Assembly (NCBI RefSeq): GCF_004193775.1
Contig: NC_041019.1
Coordinates: 33,170,827 to 33,234,826, forward strand
Length of the DNA: 64,000 nucleotides
Reading direction: 5' to 3'
Source: Glycine soja
Lineage: Eukaryota; Streptophyta; Magnoliopsida; Fabales; Fabaceae
In this document: piece by piece, positions 45,153 through 56,357 of the stretch
How the letters are laid out: the number at the start of each line of letters is the position of its first letter
Position numbering within the stretch: the stretch's first letter is position 1
Notes under the pieces: model-generated
Databases searched by the model: none
What the model was told of the DNA's origin: nothing
What the model saw: only the letters and a program-made list of their open reading frames with translations
Translations under genes and position numbers: made by a program

Positions 45153-47425
45153 TTCTTGACAACTCGCTTCTCTAAGAAGACAAACTTTCTGGAATGATAA
45201 AATGAAGTCACATGAACGTCTATATTTTTACTTGAAAACACAGTCAATCAAATGCCTTTTTATTTTTTTTTATTTTGAAACTTATTTGTTTTGAACTTTA
45301 CTCGTTGTTTTACGGCACCCCCACCAACGTGCAAGACGAGTAATCTCTGATTGAACAGTCTTGGAAGTCAACACTCAGGAGCGCAGGTCGCTTGAGCAAA
45401 TAGACCAATGGCTTGCACCCACATTCCGGTGAAAGTTGAATAAGCAAACATGCGTTTGTGAGAGGATGAGGGACAAGGATGTCCATTTTATCCATATCAT
45501 TTAGCATTGTAACTGTGGTTTATAATAATGGCATAAACTTGAAAATCCTGATGAGTCATAACAACAGCTTCCAGAATTGCCCCATGTATGGTGTTGCTTG
45601 TCAATGTTATGATTCAACAAGAGATTCTCCTCAAATTTCAGCCAGCCCGTATCAATTAGACTTCACACTTTATGCTTCGGGGTCATACAATGCTCAATGG
45701 AATGCCCCAGGGCTCCTCCACGATAAGCACATGTTGTGTTCGAGTCGTATCCTCAGAAAAATGGAGGTTGAGGAACCTTGGTTGGGGTTATGGCTACCAT
45801 TGAATTATTGAGTGGATATGGGATCAAGTTTAGCATATGACAACGGAATTTGGGGTGAACCCTACAGGCTTTTTGCTGCAAAATTCCTTTTTGTTGGCGT
45901 TTTTTTGGTTTGTGCTAAAGGTGGTCTTCGTCATTGGAAGTGCGATAAACAGGCTTTGTGGTTGATTTAGGGATGGCCTTTGTGGATAACTGGGTGGTGG
46001 GTAAGGAGGAGGTTTGTTATTGACTGAGTAATGACATTGTTGGGTTTGGTGGGAAACTTGGCCGTATAGGAATGGCAGTCACAGCATGGGTTTCTCCCTC
46101 TTTCTCACCCTCTTCATTTGCCCCAGTTTTCTCAGTTGTCCTAGTAGGATGATCAAATTTGCCTCTTTTCGGACCCACATCGATCCTTTCACTGGCGAAG
46201 ACCAAATCCGCAAAGCTTTGAGGGTGCGTAGCCCACCATCTTTTCATAGTAGAGTATCGATAATGTGTCTACCATCACGATCATCGTCTCCCTTTCCATC
46301 ATTGGGGGTACCACCTGGGCCGCCAGATCCCTCCACCTTTTGGGCGTGTTCTTTGAAAGATCCGTCCCCCTTTTTGCAAATGTTCTGTAGTTGCATCCTA
46401 TCCGGAACCATATCAAAATTGTACTGATACTGCCTAACAAAGGCAACCATTAGGTCCTTCCAAGAATGGACTCGGGAAGATTCCAAGTTAGTGTACCAGG
46501 TAACAGCTACCCCAGTAAGACTTTCTTGGAAGGAATGTATTAGCAATTCCTCATCTTTTGCGTATTCCCCCATCTTCTGACAATACATCTTTAGATGGTT
46601 CTTGGGACAAGTAGTCCCCTTGTACTTGTCAAGGTCCAGCACCTTGAACTTGGGAGGGGTGATGATATTGGGTTCTAGGAACAACTCTTTTAGGTTAGCA
46701 AAGGCATAATCTTCACCTCCTTCAATGGCCCTGAGCCTTTCCTCTAGATGATCCAACTTTCCCATTTCTGCCATAGCATGAGGGTTTTTACTTGTCGTGG
46801 AATGCAAGAGGTGTAGTTGTGGGTGATATTGAGGGCCTTCCAAAGGGTTTTGTAGGGGTATACCACCAACTGCTTGCCCTTCCGTGGCATATCCGAGGCA
46901 AGGCTCGAAGTCGCCTAGATTGTGGTGGGGAATTTCATGTGTCCCCCCCACGGTTTAAGAGACATGTGCATGATCAGTTTGGGGTTGTTGGCTCTCAATG
47001 GGTATAGGAGTGGAGTTATTGACATTCTTATTGGGAGTGTACGCCACTTTGGGTGGCGTATAGTTGAGAGGCAAGCCATATGGCGGGAAGGCGTGCTCGT
47101 TTTGAATTTGTACATTATGGGGGCTGCCCGTACTTCCCAAATCTTTGCCTACCATATCTGAGGTTGGATGATTCATTTGGTTGATGCCGGATGGGGACAT
47201 CAGGTTCACCTTAGCAACAACGCTGGTAGCGGAAATTGCAACCGCATTGGCTTCCATTATCTTCTTCACGCTCATCATGGCCTCCATCATTGTGGCCATT
47301 TTCTCTTTAATGGCCTCCATGTCGGCCTTCATCTTCTCTTGTATCTCCTCTACTTCACCCATTACTCTAGCTCTAGCACAAGTTTGGTGAGGACGCCGTA
47401 AAGCATGTTTTTTTTTATATAACAA
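45153..47425 (-). pseudogene. Ogre/Tat-like gag, copy B, decayed
   Basis: Most complete gag of the non-autonomous family here. From 47425: basic N-terminus, EEIQEKMKADMEAIKEKMAT coiled coil, then a break near 46955. The second open block (46951-46244) covers the gag domain (DLDKYKGTTCPKNHLKMYCQ; VTWYTNLESSRVHSWKDLM; FVRQYQYNFDMVPDRMQLQ), then enters the shared +1 frameshift and stops. Later blocks in other frames are DTLSILYYEKMVGYAPS and FADLVFASERIDVGPKRGKF. No protease, RT or integrase motif lies between here and the 3' LTR, where a complete Ogre would carry several kb of pol. Confidence 0.85.
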
Positions 47426-48260
47426 TGATTAAGTTCATTTTATTTTATTTTATTTTATTTTTCAAGGAAAGCATGAGCTTGGTTCAACCCTATAATCCAA
47501 GGAATGGCAATTCTGATCGCCAATACTTCAACAACATCTCATAGGGATGAATGACTCGGGCATACTTTAAGCTATGCATGGAAAATGTAATTATGAAATT
47601 GAGATGCCCGAAGAAACACCATTTCCTAGTTAACCATGCATTAGGTACCATGTTCAATTATTTTGTTTTGTTGTTGTGTGTTTTTTTTTTTTTTTTAGAA
47701 ATGGGTTTATGATCCCAACATGGTTGGCTCATGGTGCCTAACACATGCAACTAAGAATGTAGTGTGAAGTTTCACGCTTCCCCTTTTTTGTTTTTGTAGA
47801 GGAAAACACAAGGATGAGCAAACATGAAAACAAATGGTATGCAATTTTGCAGATCAAAAAGTTTGTTGAACGCATATGCATGACGATGCCATGACTCATG
47901 CAAAATGTGAGGCTGGAATATGATAACGGACAAATGCAGGAACGATATGTTCATTATGATGTTATGAAGAGATGCTTATGCGATGCATGATATGAATGCA
48001 TTTTACGGACACGAGAGCCCGGAAAATTATCTCTTCTTACTTGCACATTTGGGGGCGCAGTGCCCCATGTGTACAATTAAGAAGGTGATATGGACCTTCC
48101 GGCTTCCCGTGACAAAGGACGAGACCAACATACAATGCATGCTAGAGATAAAATGTGGGAGTGACTTGATTCGCACTGATTTTTGGAGTAAAAATGTGGG
48201 ATAAACTCATTTTTTTCAAAAAGTTATAACTAGTCAAGATCTGAGCGATAATACAACTTC
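47426..48260 (-). other. Spacer between ORF1 and gag, copy B
   Basis: No gene. It contains the AAAATAAAAT microsatellite next to gag and a T-run near 47680. Confidence 0.55.
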
Positions 48261-49947
48261 CTAGCGGTTTCTAATTATATGGTCCATTAAGTCTATCATA
48301 TGCAGACAATAGCTGAGAAGTCCGTGGATCTCCTCGGGGGCGGAGTAGGTGTCCGCCACTGCTTTGGCCTTGGCTAGCAATGGGGGAAGTTCTTGACTCC
48401 TGTTCAAAGTAAGAGCAAATCGGTCCGTCCACATTGTTGCCTCTTGGTGCAATGAATCAATTACCCTTTCCCTTGCTTCCCTTTCTGCTGATATCTTGGC
48501 GTACTCATCCTCTAGCCTTTGCTCGTGAGTCACCGCTAGATTTAGCTTCTCTTTGCACTTATCGATGATGGCCCACATATTCCCTTCAGTCTCGCTTAAC
48601 TGTTGGGACAAATTTCTTTTCGACCTAAGGCAAACCTTTAGCTCGTCCTTCAAGATCATGCCTTTGACCCGTGATGATTCCTTTCACCTCTTCGGAGCTT
48701 GAGCTCACTATTGCTGCCCTATAAAGCCCCTCAAAACTTTGCTTTGGTCGTGTTCTTCCTTTCGGGCCTTCTTGGTTTCTCATTCCAAGGCTTCATCGGT
48801 GGCCATATTGACATCCCTTAGTTCATCATACTCTTTTCAGACTTTGATGGCTATGGACTTGAACTTCTCTTCGACTACCCAGGCTCTTTCAAGCTCTGCC
48901 TTTAGGGCTTGTACCTCATCACTTTCTTCCGAAGCTTTAACCTCATCGTCTCTCACAGTCTTTAGATTTGGGAGCCAATCCAGTCCTTGTGTTCAGACTC
49001 TCAGCCACTTATGATAGCCGCCGATGATCCCATTACTGCTTCCCCTAAGCTCTCTGTCCTTTCTTCACACCGCATCCCATGCCTTGCGAACTCCTTGGAG
49101 TACCCTCGCGTTGTGGTCACTGAAACCTCGTGCGATGAAAGGCGTGATGCTTTCGTCTGATGGCACTCCTCTCATGGGACATCCTTCGCATGAAGATAGA
49201 ATCCTGATTCTTCCTTCCTTCTAGCGAGGGAACCATTTAACAGACGCCCCTCCATGCTAGCCAAGAGTTGGTGCACAACAAACAATTCTTGCGCCGCTCT
49301 TTTCACATCCTCGGTCGAACGTGTCATACATGGCCAAAATGGCGACGACCGGGCTTTCCTTGCCATGATGAAAGGCGAGGAAAGCGTCAATCGCTGCTAG
49401 GTCCACTAACCCTTCCATATTCGGAAATAGGAGAACTCCAAAGATCAAAAGCGCCAAGATGTCAATAAAAGAAAGCCCATTCGCCTTGATTTGCCAAGGC
49501 CTTTGCCCTTTCCTCCAAACACTTCCTTGGTACTCCGACTACCCCATTCCTGTTTTGCTTTACACGGTCCAACTCTTGTGCTGAGATTTTCACCACCTTG
49601 GCAACTCTTGTCGTGGAGGGATAGAACCCAGAGAAAAGATATGGCTTCCTTCCTCCCAGTGGGCATCCCAGGATTTCTTCCAACTCTTTCACAGTCGGCA
49701 CTAGCTGGAAGTCCTCAAATGTGAAGCACCTTAGGGGCTGGTCATAATACTGGGAAAGGGATGCAATCGGTTCCATGGAGACTTCTACCCTAGCTAGGTC
49801 CCAAATCTTACCATAGGCTTTGCGGAAGGCTTACCGTTGAAGTTGACCCATTAATTGCCCCAACTCTCCTAAACTAGTGACCTCTAAGCTCTTGATTTTG
49901 ACTTGATAGAACCTCTTTTTAAGCGAAGGCTTTTGACTTGATCCCAT
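48261..49947 (-). pseudogene. Ogre/Tat-like ORF1, copy B, decayed
   Basis: ATG at 49947, stop at 48261. The N-terminal block matches copy A and element C, with a stop or frame break near 49850. The SLSQYYDQPLRCFTFEDFQL and LGGRKPYLFSGF blocks are open from 49776. After FGVLLFPNMEGLVDLAAIDA the sequence loses the stretch that follows CC in copy A and element C, then continues in fragments with an acidic coiled-coil region and an open C-terminal segment (48659-48261: RSKRNLSQQLSETEGNMWAI; MWTDRFALTLNRSQELPPLL). Copies A and B therefore have different internal deletions of the same gene. Confidence 0.8.
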
Positions 49948-50794
49948 GTTTTACTAAAGTGAAATAAAATCTAGTGCGAATCAAAACTCTGACATCTATC
50001 ATGGGTGGAATGGATGAATGCATGAAGAAATGCATATGACACAGATGCAATTTACGAATACGGGAGCCCGAGAAACTGTCTCCTTCTTAGATACAACGTC
50101 TAGGGGTAGCAAAGTGCCCCAACGTATGTATTTAAAACGGTGACACGGACCCTTCGTTGGTTTGTTTACAGAGGGGATCAAGACAGAACCCATGTGCAAT
50201 GCATATGCGAAAGGCGCAACACGGGAATGTACATAGTATGACAATACTCACTGAATATAAGTAAAAGGGTATATGACACTTATGCATGGCAGTGTGAAAA
50301 ATGGCACGCAGCGTGTTTGCTCCGTGCCCCTATTTAAGGGACCTATAAGGGAGAGAGCTAACTAGGCTTTTAGTAATAACCCCCAAGGTAGTCATATCTC
50401 TTTTGATAGTTTCTAGAGGTATCATTCTCTTCGAAAAACATATTGCAGCAGTAGGGACTACTAGCAACAATAAGTTTTCAAAGAAAAAAGCTCTAGATGA
50501 GGGTTCACTGTAATCAAGCAAGTTGGAGACCTAGCATGACCACAGATTCACCTCCGCTCCTTATGTTCCCATGAACCCGGGTATAGGGCCCTGTTTCACT
50601 CACAGTGTGTGCAAATAGTGTTGGTGTTTGTGTGCATCAAATGAATAAATATTTACCCCATGCATACATTTTAAAACGCACTAAAAGCAACAAAGAGTTT
50701 ATATACATAAGAACATAATGAAGGAAAACCAACAAAGGGATAAGTCACGGTAAAACATTGCACAAGATTAAATGGCCTAACTCTCTAAAAACAG
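49948..50794 (-). other. Untranslated leader of copy B
   Basis: Counterpart of 29570-30423. No gene. Confidence 0.6.
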
Positions 50795-50812
50795 TCCCCA
50801 GTGGAGTCGCCA
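50795..50812 (-). other. Primer-binding site, tRNA-Arg type (copy B)
   Basis: TGGCGACTCCACTGGGGA on the minus strand, identical to the site in copy A and element C, two bases inside the 5' LTR edge. Confidence 0.8.
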
Positions 50813-50814
50813 AC

Positions 50815-52967
50815 TGTCGCAACCTACCCTTCGGCGGGAGGGCGACGCGTGACTCGCAGGATGCGTGTTCCACGAAAGGAATACGCGCGGAGTCGCCACC
50901 AACGTTTATTTGAGGAAAACGTCAGAAAAACCAGAAAAGACGCGATCTACGAACTTTTAAGTGAAAGGTTCGGGAGTTGTATTTACGCACGAGGAAGGTA
51001 TTGGCACCCCACACGTCCGCCCCAAGGGACGGCAGCCTTTAATCGAATGTGCAAACATGACTTTGATTTTTACGTTCCCTTTTATGTCCTTATATCCTTT
51101 ATACCCTTTTTATATTTTTTCTTTTTTGTGGTCGACAAGGATGTTTCCCTTTGCTCCTACGTATTCCTCAATTTGGGATGAGAAAATCAGACCTACGTAG
51201 TTCTTTCGGAACAAAGTGTTTGGTTTAAGTTTGTTTTTTGTCTTTTTTGCAAAATATGTTTTTTATTTGAACAAAAGGTCATTTAAGGTGTTGGACCATT
51301 AAACGGTCTTTTGATTTTGAAAGGAGAGAAACGTTAAGGCATTGGACCATTAACGATCTCTTGTTTTTGAAAGGAGAGAAACGTTAAGGCATTTGGACCA
51401 TTAACGATCTCTTGGGGTGGTCGACAAAAGCGGGGCTTTTGCTCCTACGTATCCTCAATTGCGATGAGGAAATCAGACCTACGTAGTTCTTGCAAAAGCG
51501 GTAAAGTTACATGTTGATTTTATGCTTTTGAACGGTCCATGTTAACCGATAAAAGCAAAGAGGACTGTTTAAGGCGTTGGACCTTAAAACGGTTTTTAGT
51601 GATTTTCGGACAAAACTTGATTTGTGAGTCTATTTTAGTCTTAGTTTCACTTTGGTTATTAATCAATTCATTCAAGAAAACTTCCAAAGAAAAACGTCCG
51701 ATTGATTTTTTTAATTTATTTTATTCAAAGATATTTTGATTATTTTATTATTATTTTTCAAGATATTTTGATTATTTTATTATTATTTTACTTTTTTTGG
51801 TTTAACCGAGGTTATAGCGTGAACGATCGGTTAGATTTCGTTTTAACAGTGATTAAACGAGATTACAACACAAATGATCGGTTGAAATTCATTTTATCAT
51901 TTATTAGACGAGAAAACGGCTTAAATAAATGGTTAAAACACGTTAAAAACGGAAGAAAAGAAAACTGAAAGTAAACGAAATTAAAGTGAAAGTACACAAA
52001 ACAAGAAATGAATTGAAAGTCTCGGATTCGAAAACTTACCCGTTGAAGAATGAAGAACGGATGAAGAACGGTGAAGAACGACGAAGAACGATGAAGAATT
52101 TCCACAGAATCGCTTACGGAAGCGTTACGGAAGTACTTCGACTTGATTTTTCTTTACGAAAACGTGTTTTTGCCCAAAATAGCCGAAACGCATACCCAAA
52201 GGGGTCTTGAACCTTTTGAAACAGCTCCCCCCTCCCCTATTTATAGAAAAAAAAGAGGTGCTTGCCGCCCAAAGACTTAATGAAGAAGATTTCTAAGCGC
52301 ACCCGAATTACTAAGTTCACCCCCCTTTTCGTATTTTACGGAAAAGTTACGGAAGCCTTACGGAACTGTTTTCGAATTTGATTTTCATCTTTTTTATTTT
52401 CCCTTTTACCAATGTTAAGTGGAATATGCTTACCCAAGGTTTTCGGAAATTTTACGGAAGTATTACGTAAGCCGCGGAAGCCCCGAAAACCATTTTTCAA
52501 AAACGTGGAGGAGCTTGCCGCCCAGTTGCTTCCTCCTTAAGCAACCCAACTTCCAAAATGTTCTGGAAGGGCCTAGATTTGAATTGCTATTTACACCCCT
52601 ATCTTGATAAGTTCACCCCCCTTACCTTTTTTGGTGATTCTTTTTTTGTAAAGTTACGGAAACTTACGAATCTCGTAACGATACTTGTTTTCTTTCCGTA
52701 ATGTTACGGAACCTTGCGGATTACATAATCATCCCCTTTTTGACTTACGGAATGTTACGGAATCTCACTTAATTATGCAACGATGCTTCCATTTGATTTC
52801 CGGTGTGTCACGGAAACTTACGGATTGTGCATCAATATTTTTTGGTTTTCCGGCATGTCCTGGAATTTCACAAATTGCCTAATGATGGGTGCCAAGCACC
52901 TCACAAGGACCAAAGAAAGGTCGCATGTCATCAAGCAAAGGTCCCCGGACGAAATTAGGGTATGACA
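50815..52967 (-). repeat. Ogre/Tat-like 5' LTR of copy B
   Basis: 2153 bases, TGTCGCAACC to GGGTATGACA on the plus strand. It differs from 16503-18666 by scattered substitutions and a few short indels, for example in the GAAGAACG tandem stretch near 52050. TATA box at 52245-52238. The outer flank is AACCC, differing by one base from the AACTC outside the LTR at 16503. Confidence 0.94.
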
Positions 52968-54044
52968 AACCCTAAATTAAATTACTAAGCGAAATTTAAC
53001 ATAAGACATTCATTATGTGATTAAGCAACACATACACCAATTAATCATAAACGATCATTAAGCATGAACGTAATTAAGCGCAGAGACAATTAATCAAGCA
53101 CTAAGCATGCATGAATTAATAGCAACAAATTCAGAGTAATTAGTGAAGAGGAAAGACTGAACAAAATTTAATAGTAATAATAGAACCTCAAAGAGAACTG
53201 TGCTTGATCCTCAAGAGAAAACAACGTTAGAGACTTAGCCTTCCATTAATCAATAGAGAACGAAATTATAGATTGAAGAACGAAATTTTATTGCTAAAAC
53301 GAAAAGTCAAAACTGGAATTGCAAAACGAAAAAGTGTCTAAGAAAAGCCTAAAACTAAAAACGAAAACAGGAGAGAGAAGAGAGAGAAGGGAGAGAGAAG
53401 GGAAGGGCCTAAACTAGAACCTTGGTGTTGTTATATAGTTTTTCAGCCCCAAAGCTTACAAATCTGTTTTAAATCCAAGCCTATAAATGAAATCAAATCA
53501 AATCTAGATAAGATAAGATAAGATCTAGATGAAATAATATCTAGATGAGATCAAATCTAAATAATATCTAGATAAGATAAAATTTTGAGGAATAAAATAG
53601 TCTGCCCTCTTTAAGTCCAAGCCCAATTTTGGATTCAAGCCCAAGCCCAATTCTGGATTCAAGCCCAATGCTTCATTAATTCCTGAAATTAGATTAAAAA
53701 CATCAAATTAGCTGAATGGGCCCAAATAATAAAACTGCCTAATTAATTTGACAATTAAGACTAATCAGTAGTTAAAATGGTGCAAAAAGGGTTAAGAAAT
53801 AGGAGAAAATAATGGCACATCAGCGAATCATCCTCAACTTATCAATCTTCCATGATTGTGGTATTGTTCTTTCCATCTTCTTTTCTAATTCCCTTTTTTC
53901 CTTTTTATTTTTGCCAATTTCAGAGAATCCCAAATAGGTTCTCCAGTTTGTTGATGGTAAAAATTAGATCCTCAAATTAGGGTTCCATCACAAAACATAT
54001 TATATAACATTATTTTCAAGTATGATAAACATGTGTTTTGATCT
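52968..54044. other. Spacer between elements B and C
   Basis: No gene. AT-rich, with an ATCTAGAT-rich low-complexity block (53500-53580), a short tandem AAGCCCAATTCTGGATTC repeat (53605-53670) and a purine run of GAGAGAGAAG (53365-53405). Probably older repeat sequence that I could not place. Confidence 0.5.
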
Positions 54045-55646
54045 TGTCATACCCTAATTTCGTCCGGGGATTATTACTTGATGACATGCAACCTTTGGTT
54101 AGCCGCTTTGAGATACTTGGCGTCCTTTGTTGCACAATAAATGAAGTCTTGAGACGTGTTAGAAATCAAAAGGAAGCAGGCTTTCGCGATCTGTGAAATT
54201 CCGTAATGTGGCGGAAATCGAAATGAGGTGTTTTTGCGCAATTCGTGAGTTTCTGTAACTTCTTCGAAAGCTAAAAAAGAGTAAATACATAATCCGTAAG
54301 GATTCGTAACCTTGCGGAAGGAAAATAAGTATCGTTACGAAATTCGTAAAGTTTCGTAACGTTACGGAAAAAGAATTACCAAAAAAATAGAAGGGGGTGC
54401 ATTTAGTAAAAAGGGGGGGTACAAATAGCAATCTGGCCCACTTGGGCCTTCCAGATCCTTCCTCCAGAAGCCTGTTGCTTCTGGAGGAAGCAACCTTGCT
54501 CGCCTGGGCGAGCTGGGTGGCAAGCTCCTCCCCTATTTTGCTATAAATAGGGGGAGGAGTGAAGAAGAAAAGGGTTCAGCCTTCTTGGCACTTCTCTTTC
54601 TCTCGAAATTACTGAGAAAAATTATTTCCGTGAAGAAAATCCAAGCCGAGGCGCTTCCGTAACGTTTCCGTGAGTAATTACGCGAAGATTCTCGACCGTT
54701 CGTCAACATTCATCGTTCGTTCTTCGTTTTCTTCAGTCTTCAACGGGTAAGTACCTCAAACCAAGCTTTTCAATTCATTCTATGTACCCGTGATGGTCCA
54801 CATTTTGTTTCATGTATCTTTATTCTCGTTTTCATTTGCTTTTTATACCCCCTTTTGACGTGCTTAAGCCATTTATTTAAGTCATTTCTCGCCTAATCTA
54901 AAAATAAAATAAATTTCCACCGATCGTTTGAATTGTATCATCCGTTAATTTCAGTTAAAATGAATTCCGACCGTTCGGTCGTGCCGTAACCACGTTGGAA
55001 ATCAAAAAAGAGGTAAAATAATAATATAATAATAAAAAAATATCTTTTAGTAAAATAAAGCAAAAAAATCAATCGGACGTTTTCTCTTTGGGATTTCTCA
55101 TTCTTAATTGAATTGACTAATAACTAAAGTGAAACTAAGGCTAAAATCAATTCGCCTAGTCAAGCTCGTCCACAAAAATAGGTTTTTGAAAGTTTATCAT
55201 TTTAGTTTCTTACTAAGTAAAATGGATCATTTTTAAAGTCCAACGCCTCAAAATGATCACAATTCAAGTAAAAAGAATCACTTGATTCACCCTTAAGGAA
55301 GAACTACGTAGGTCTGATTTCCTCTTCGATGGAGGGTACGTAGGAGCAAAAGCCTCGCTTTTGTCGACCTCAAAAATAAAAAAGAAATAAAAGGTAAGAT
55401 AACACAATTTCACAATTCTAAAAAATAGGCTGTTGTTCTTTGAGACAAACGTGAGAGGTGCTAATACCTTCCTCAAACGTAAATACAACTCCCGAACTTA
55501 GAATTTTCATTTTGACCGGTTTCCTTCGGTTTTCCCGACGTTTTCCACAAATAAACGTTGGTGGCGACTCCGCACACCTTTCCTCCTTTGGAAAGCGCAC
55601 CCGTGAGCCTCGCCTTCGCTCGCCCGCAAAAGGGCACGTTGCGACA
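54045..55646 (+). repeat. Diverged Ogre/Tat-like 5' LTR of element C
   Basis: 1602 bases, TGTCATACC to GTTGCGACA. The first and last stretches, the TATA box region, the TACGTA module (55300-55375) and the TTCCGTAA-type motifs are shared with the 2.15 kb LTRs, but the middle is shorter and strongly diverged. The primer site follows two bases later. Confidence 0.93.
54542..54549 (+). promoter_or_regulatory. TATA box of LTR C
   Basis: TATAAATA followed by GGGGG, in the same context as in the 2.15 kb LTRs despite overall divergence. Confidence 0.75.
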
Positions 55647-55648
55647 GT

Positions 55649-55666
55649 TGGCGACTCCACTGGGGA
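55649..55666 (+). other. Primer-binding site, tRNA-Arg type (element C)
   Basis: TGGCGACTCCACTGGGGA, same as in copies A and B. Confidence 0.8.
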
Positions 55667-56357
55667 TTGATTTTGTGAGTTAGGCCTATTTTAGGAATTG
55701 TGGAATTGTGAAACTTTGTGTGTGCTTTTATTGAACTGTGTAAAATGTAAATAATTGTTGTCTATTTCGCATTCTTTACACTGCATTCTAAGCACCCACG
55801 GGTTTGAGTAAAAAAGGGGCCCTACACCCGGGTTCATGGGAATTTAAGGAGTGGAGGTGAATCTATCATCATGCTAGGTCTCCGACTTGCTTGATAATAG
55901 TGAAACCTCGTCTAGAGCTTTCTCTCTTTATAATGTGTTGTCGCTGGTATTCCATACCGCCACAATATTATTATCTTGAGTGATGATACCTCTAGAGAAC
56001 GACCGTGTGAGTTATAAATTGTTGGGAAGTAGTTATTAGAGACCCCTAGATATTATCCTATAGGTTCCCAAATAGGGGCAAAGAGCAAACACGCTCCGTG
56101 CCATTTGTTCTCATGCATCTTTTGATAAATAGCACTAGTTTATAGTTTTTTTTGCTAGTGGTATTTGTTTTCTTTAGAGTAGTACGTAACCTTTTTAATG
56201 CTACGTCGAGGCGCCATCATGCCCAAACATAGCATTAAAATTGGGTCTCTACGGTCTCGTATGTATGAATTACCCCTTTATCTTGTTTTCTTTCCGTTTC
56301 ATGCATACGCATTGCATCATTCATGTCGGAGTCTTGATCCACCCCTTTTTTAGGTAA
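55667..56357 (+). other. Untranslated leader of element C
   Basis: No gene; diverged counterpart of the copy A and B leaders. Confidence 0.6.

Noticed and set aside
37838..50794. Hidden reverse transcriptase or integrase in copies 1, A and B
   Set aside because: I looked for YxDD, protease D-[TSN]-G and integrase signatures in the open frames of the internal regions and found none. Only ORF1 and gag remnants are recognisable.
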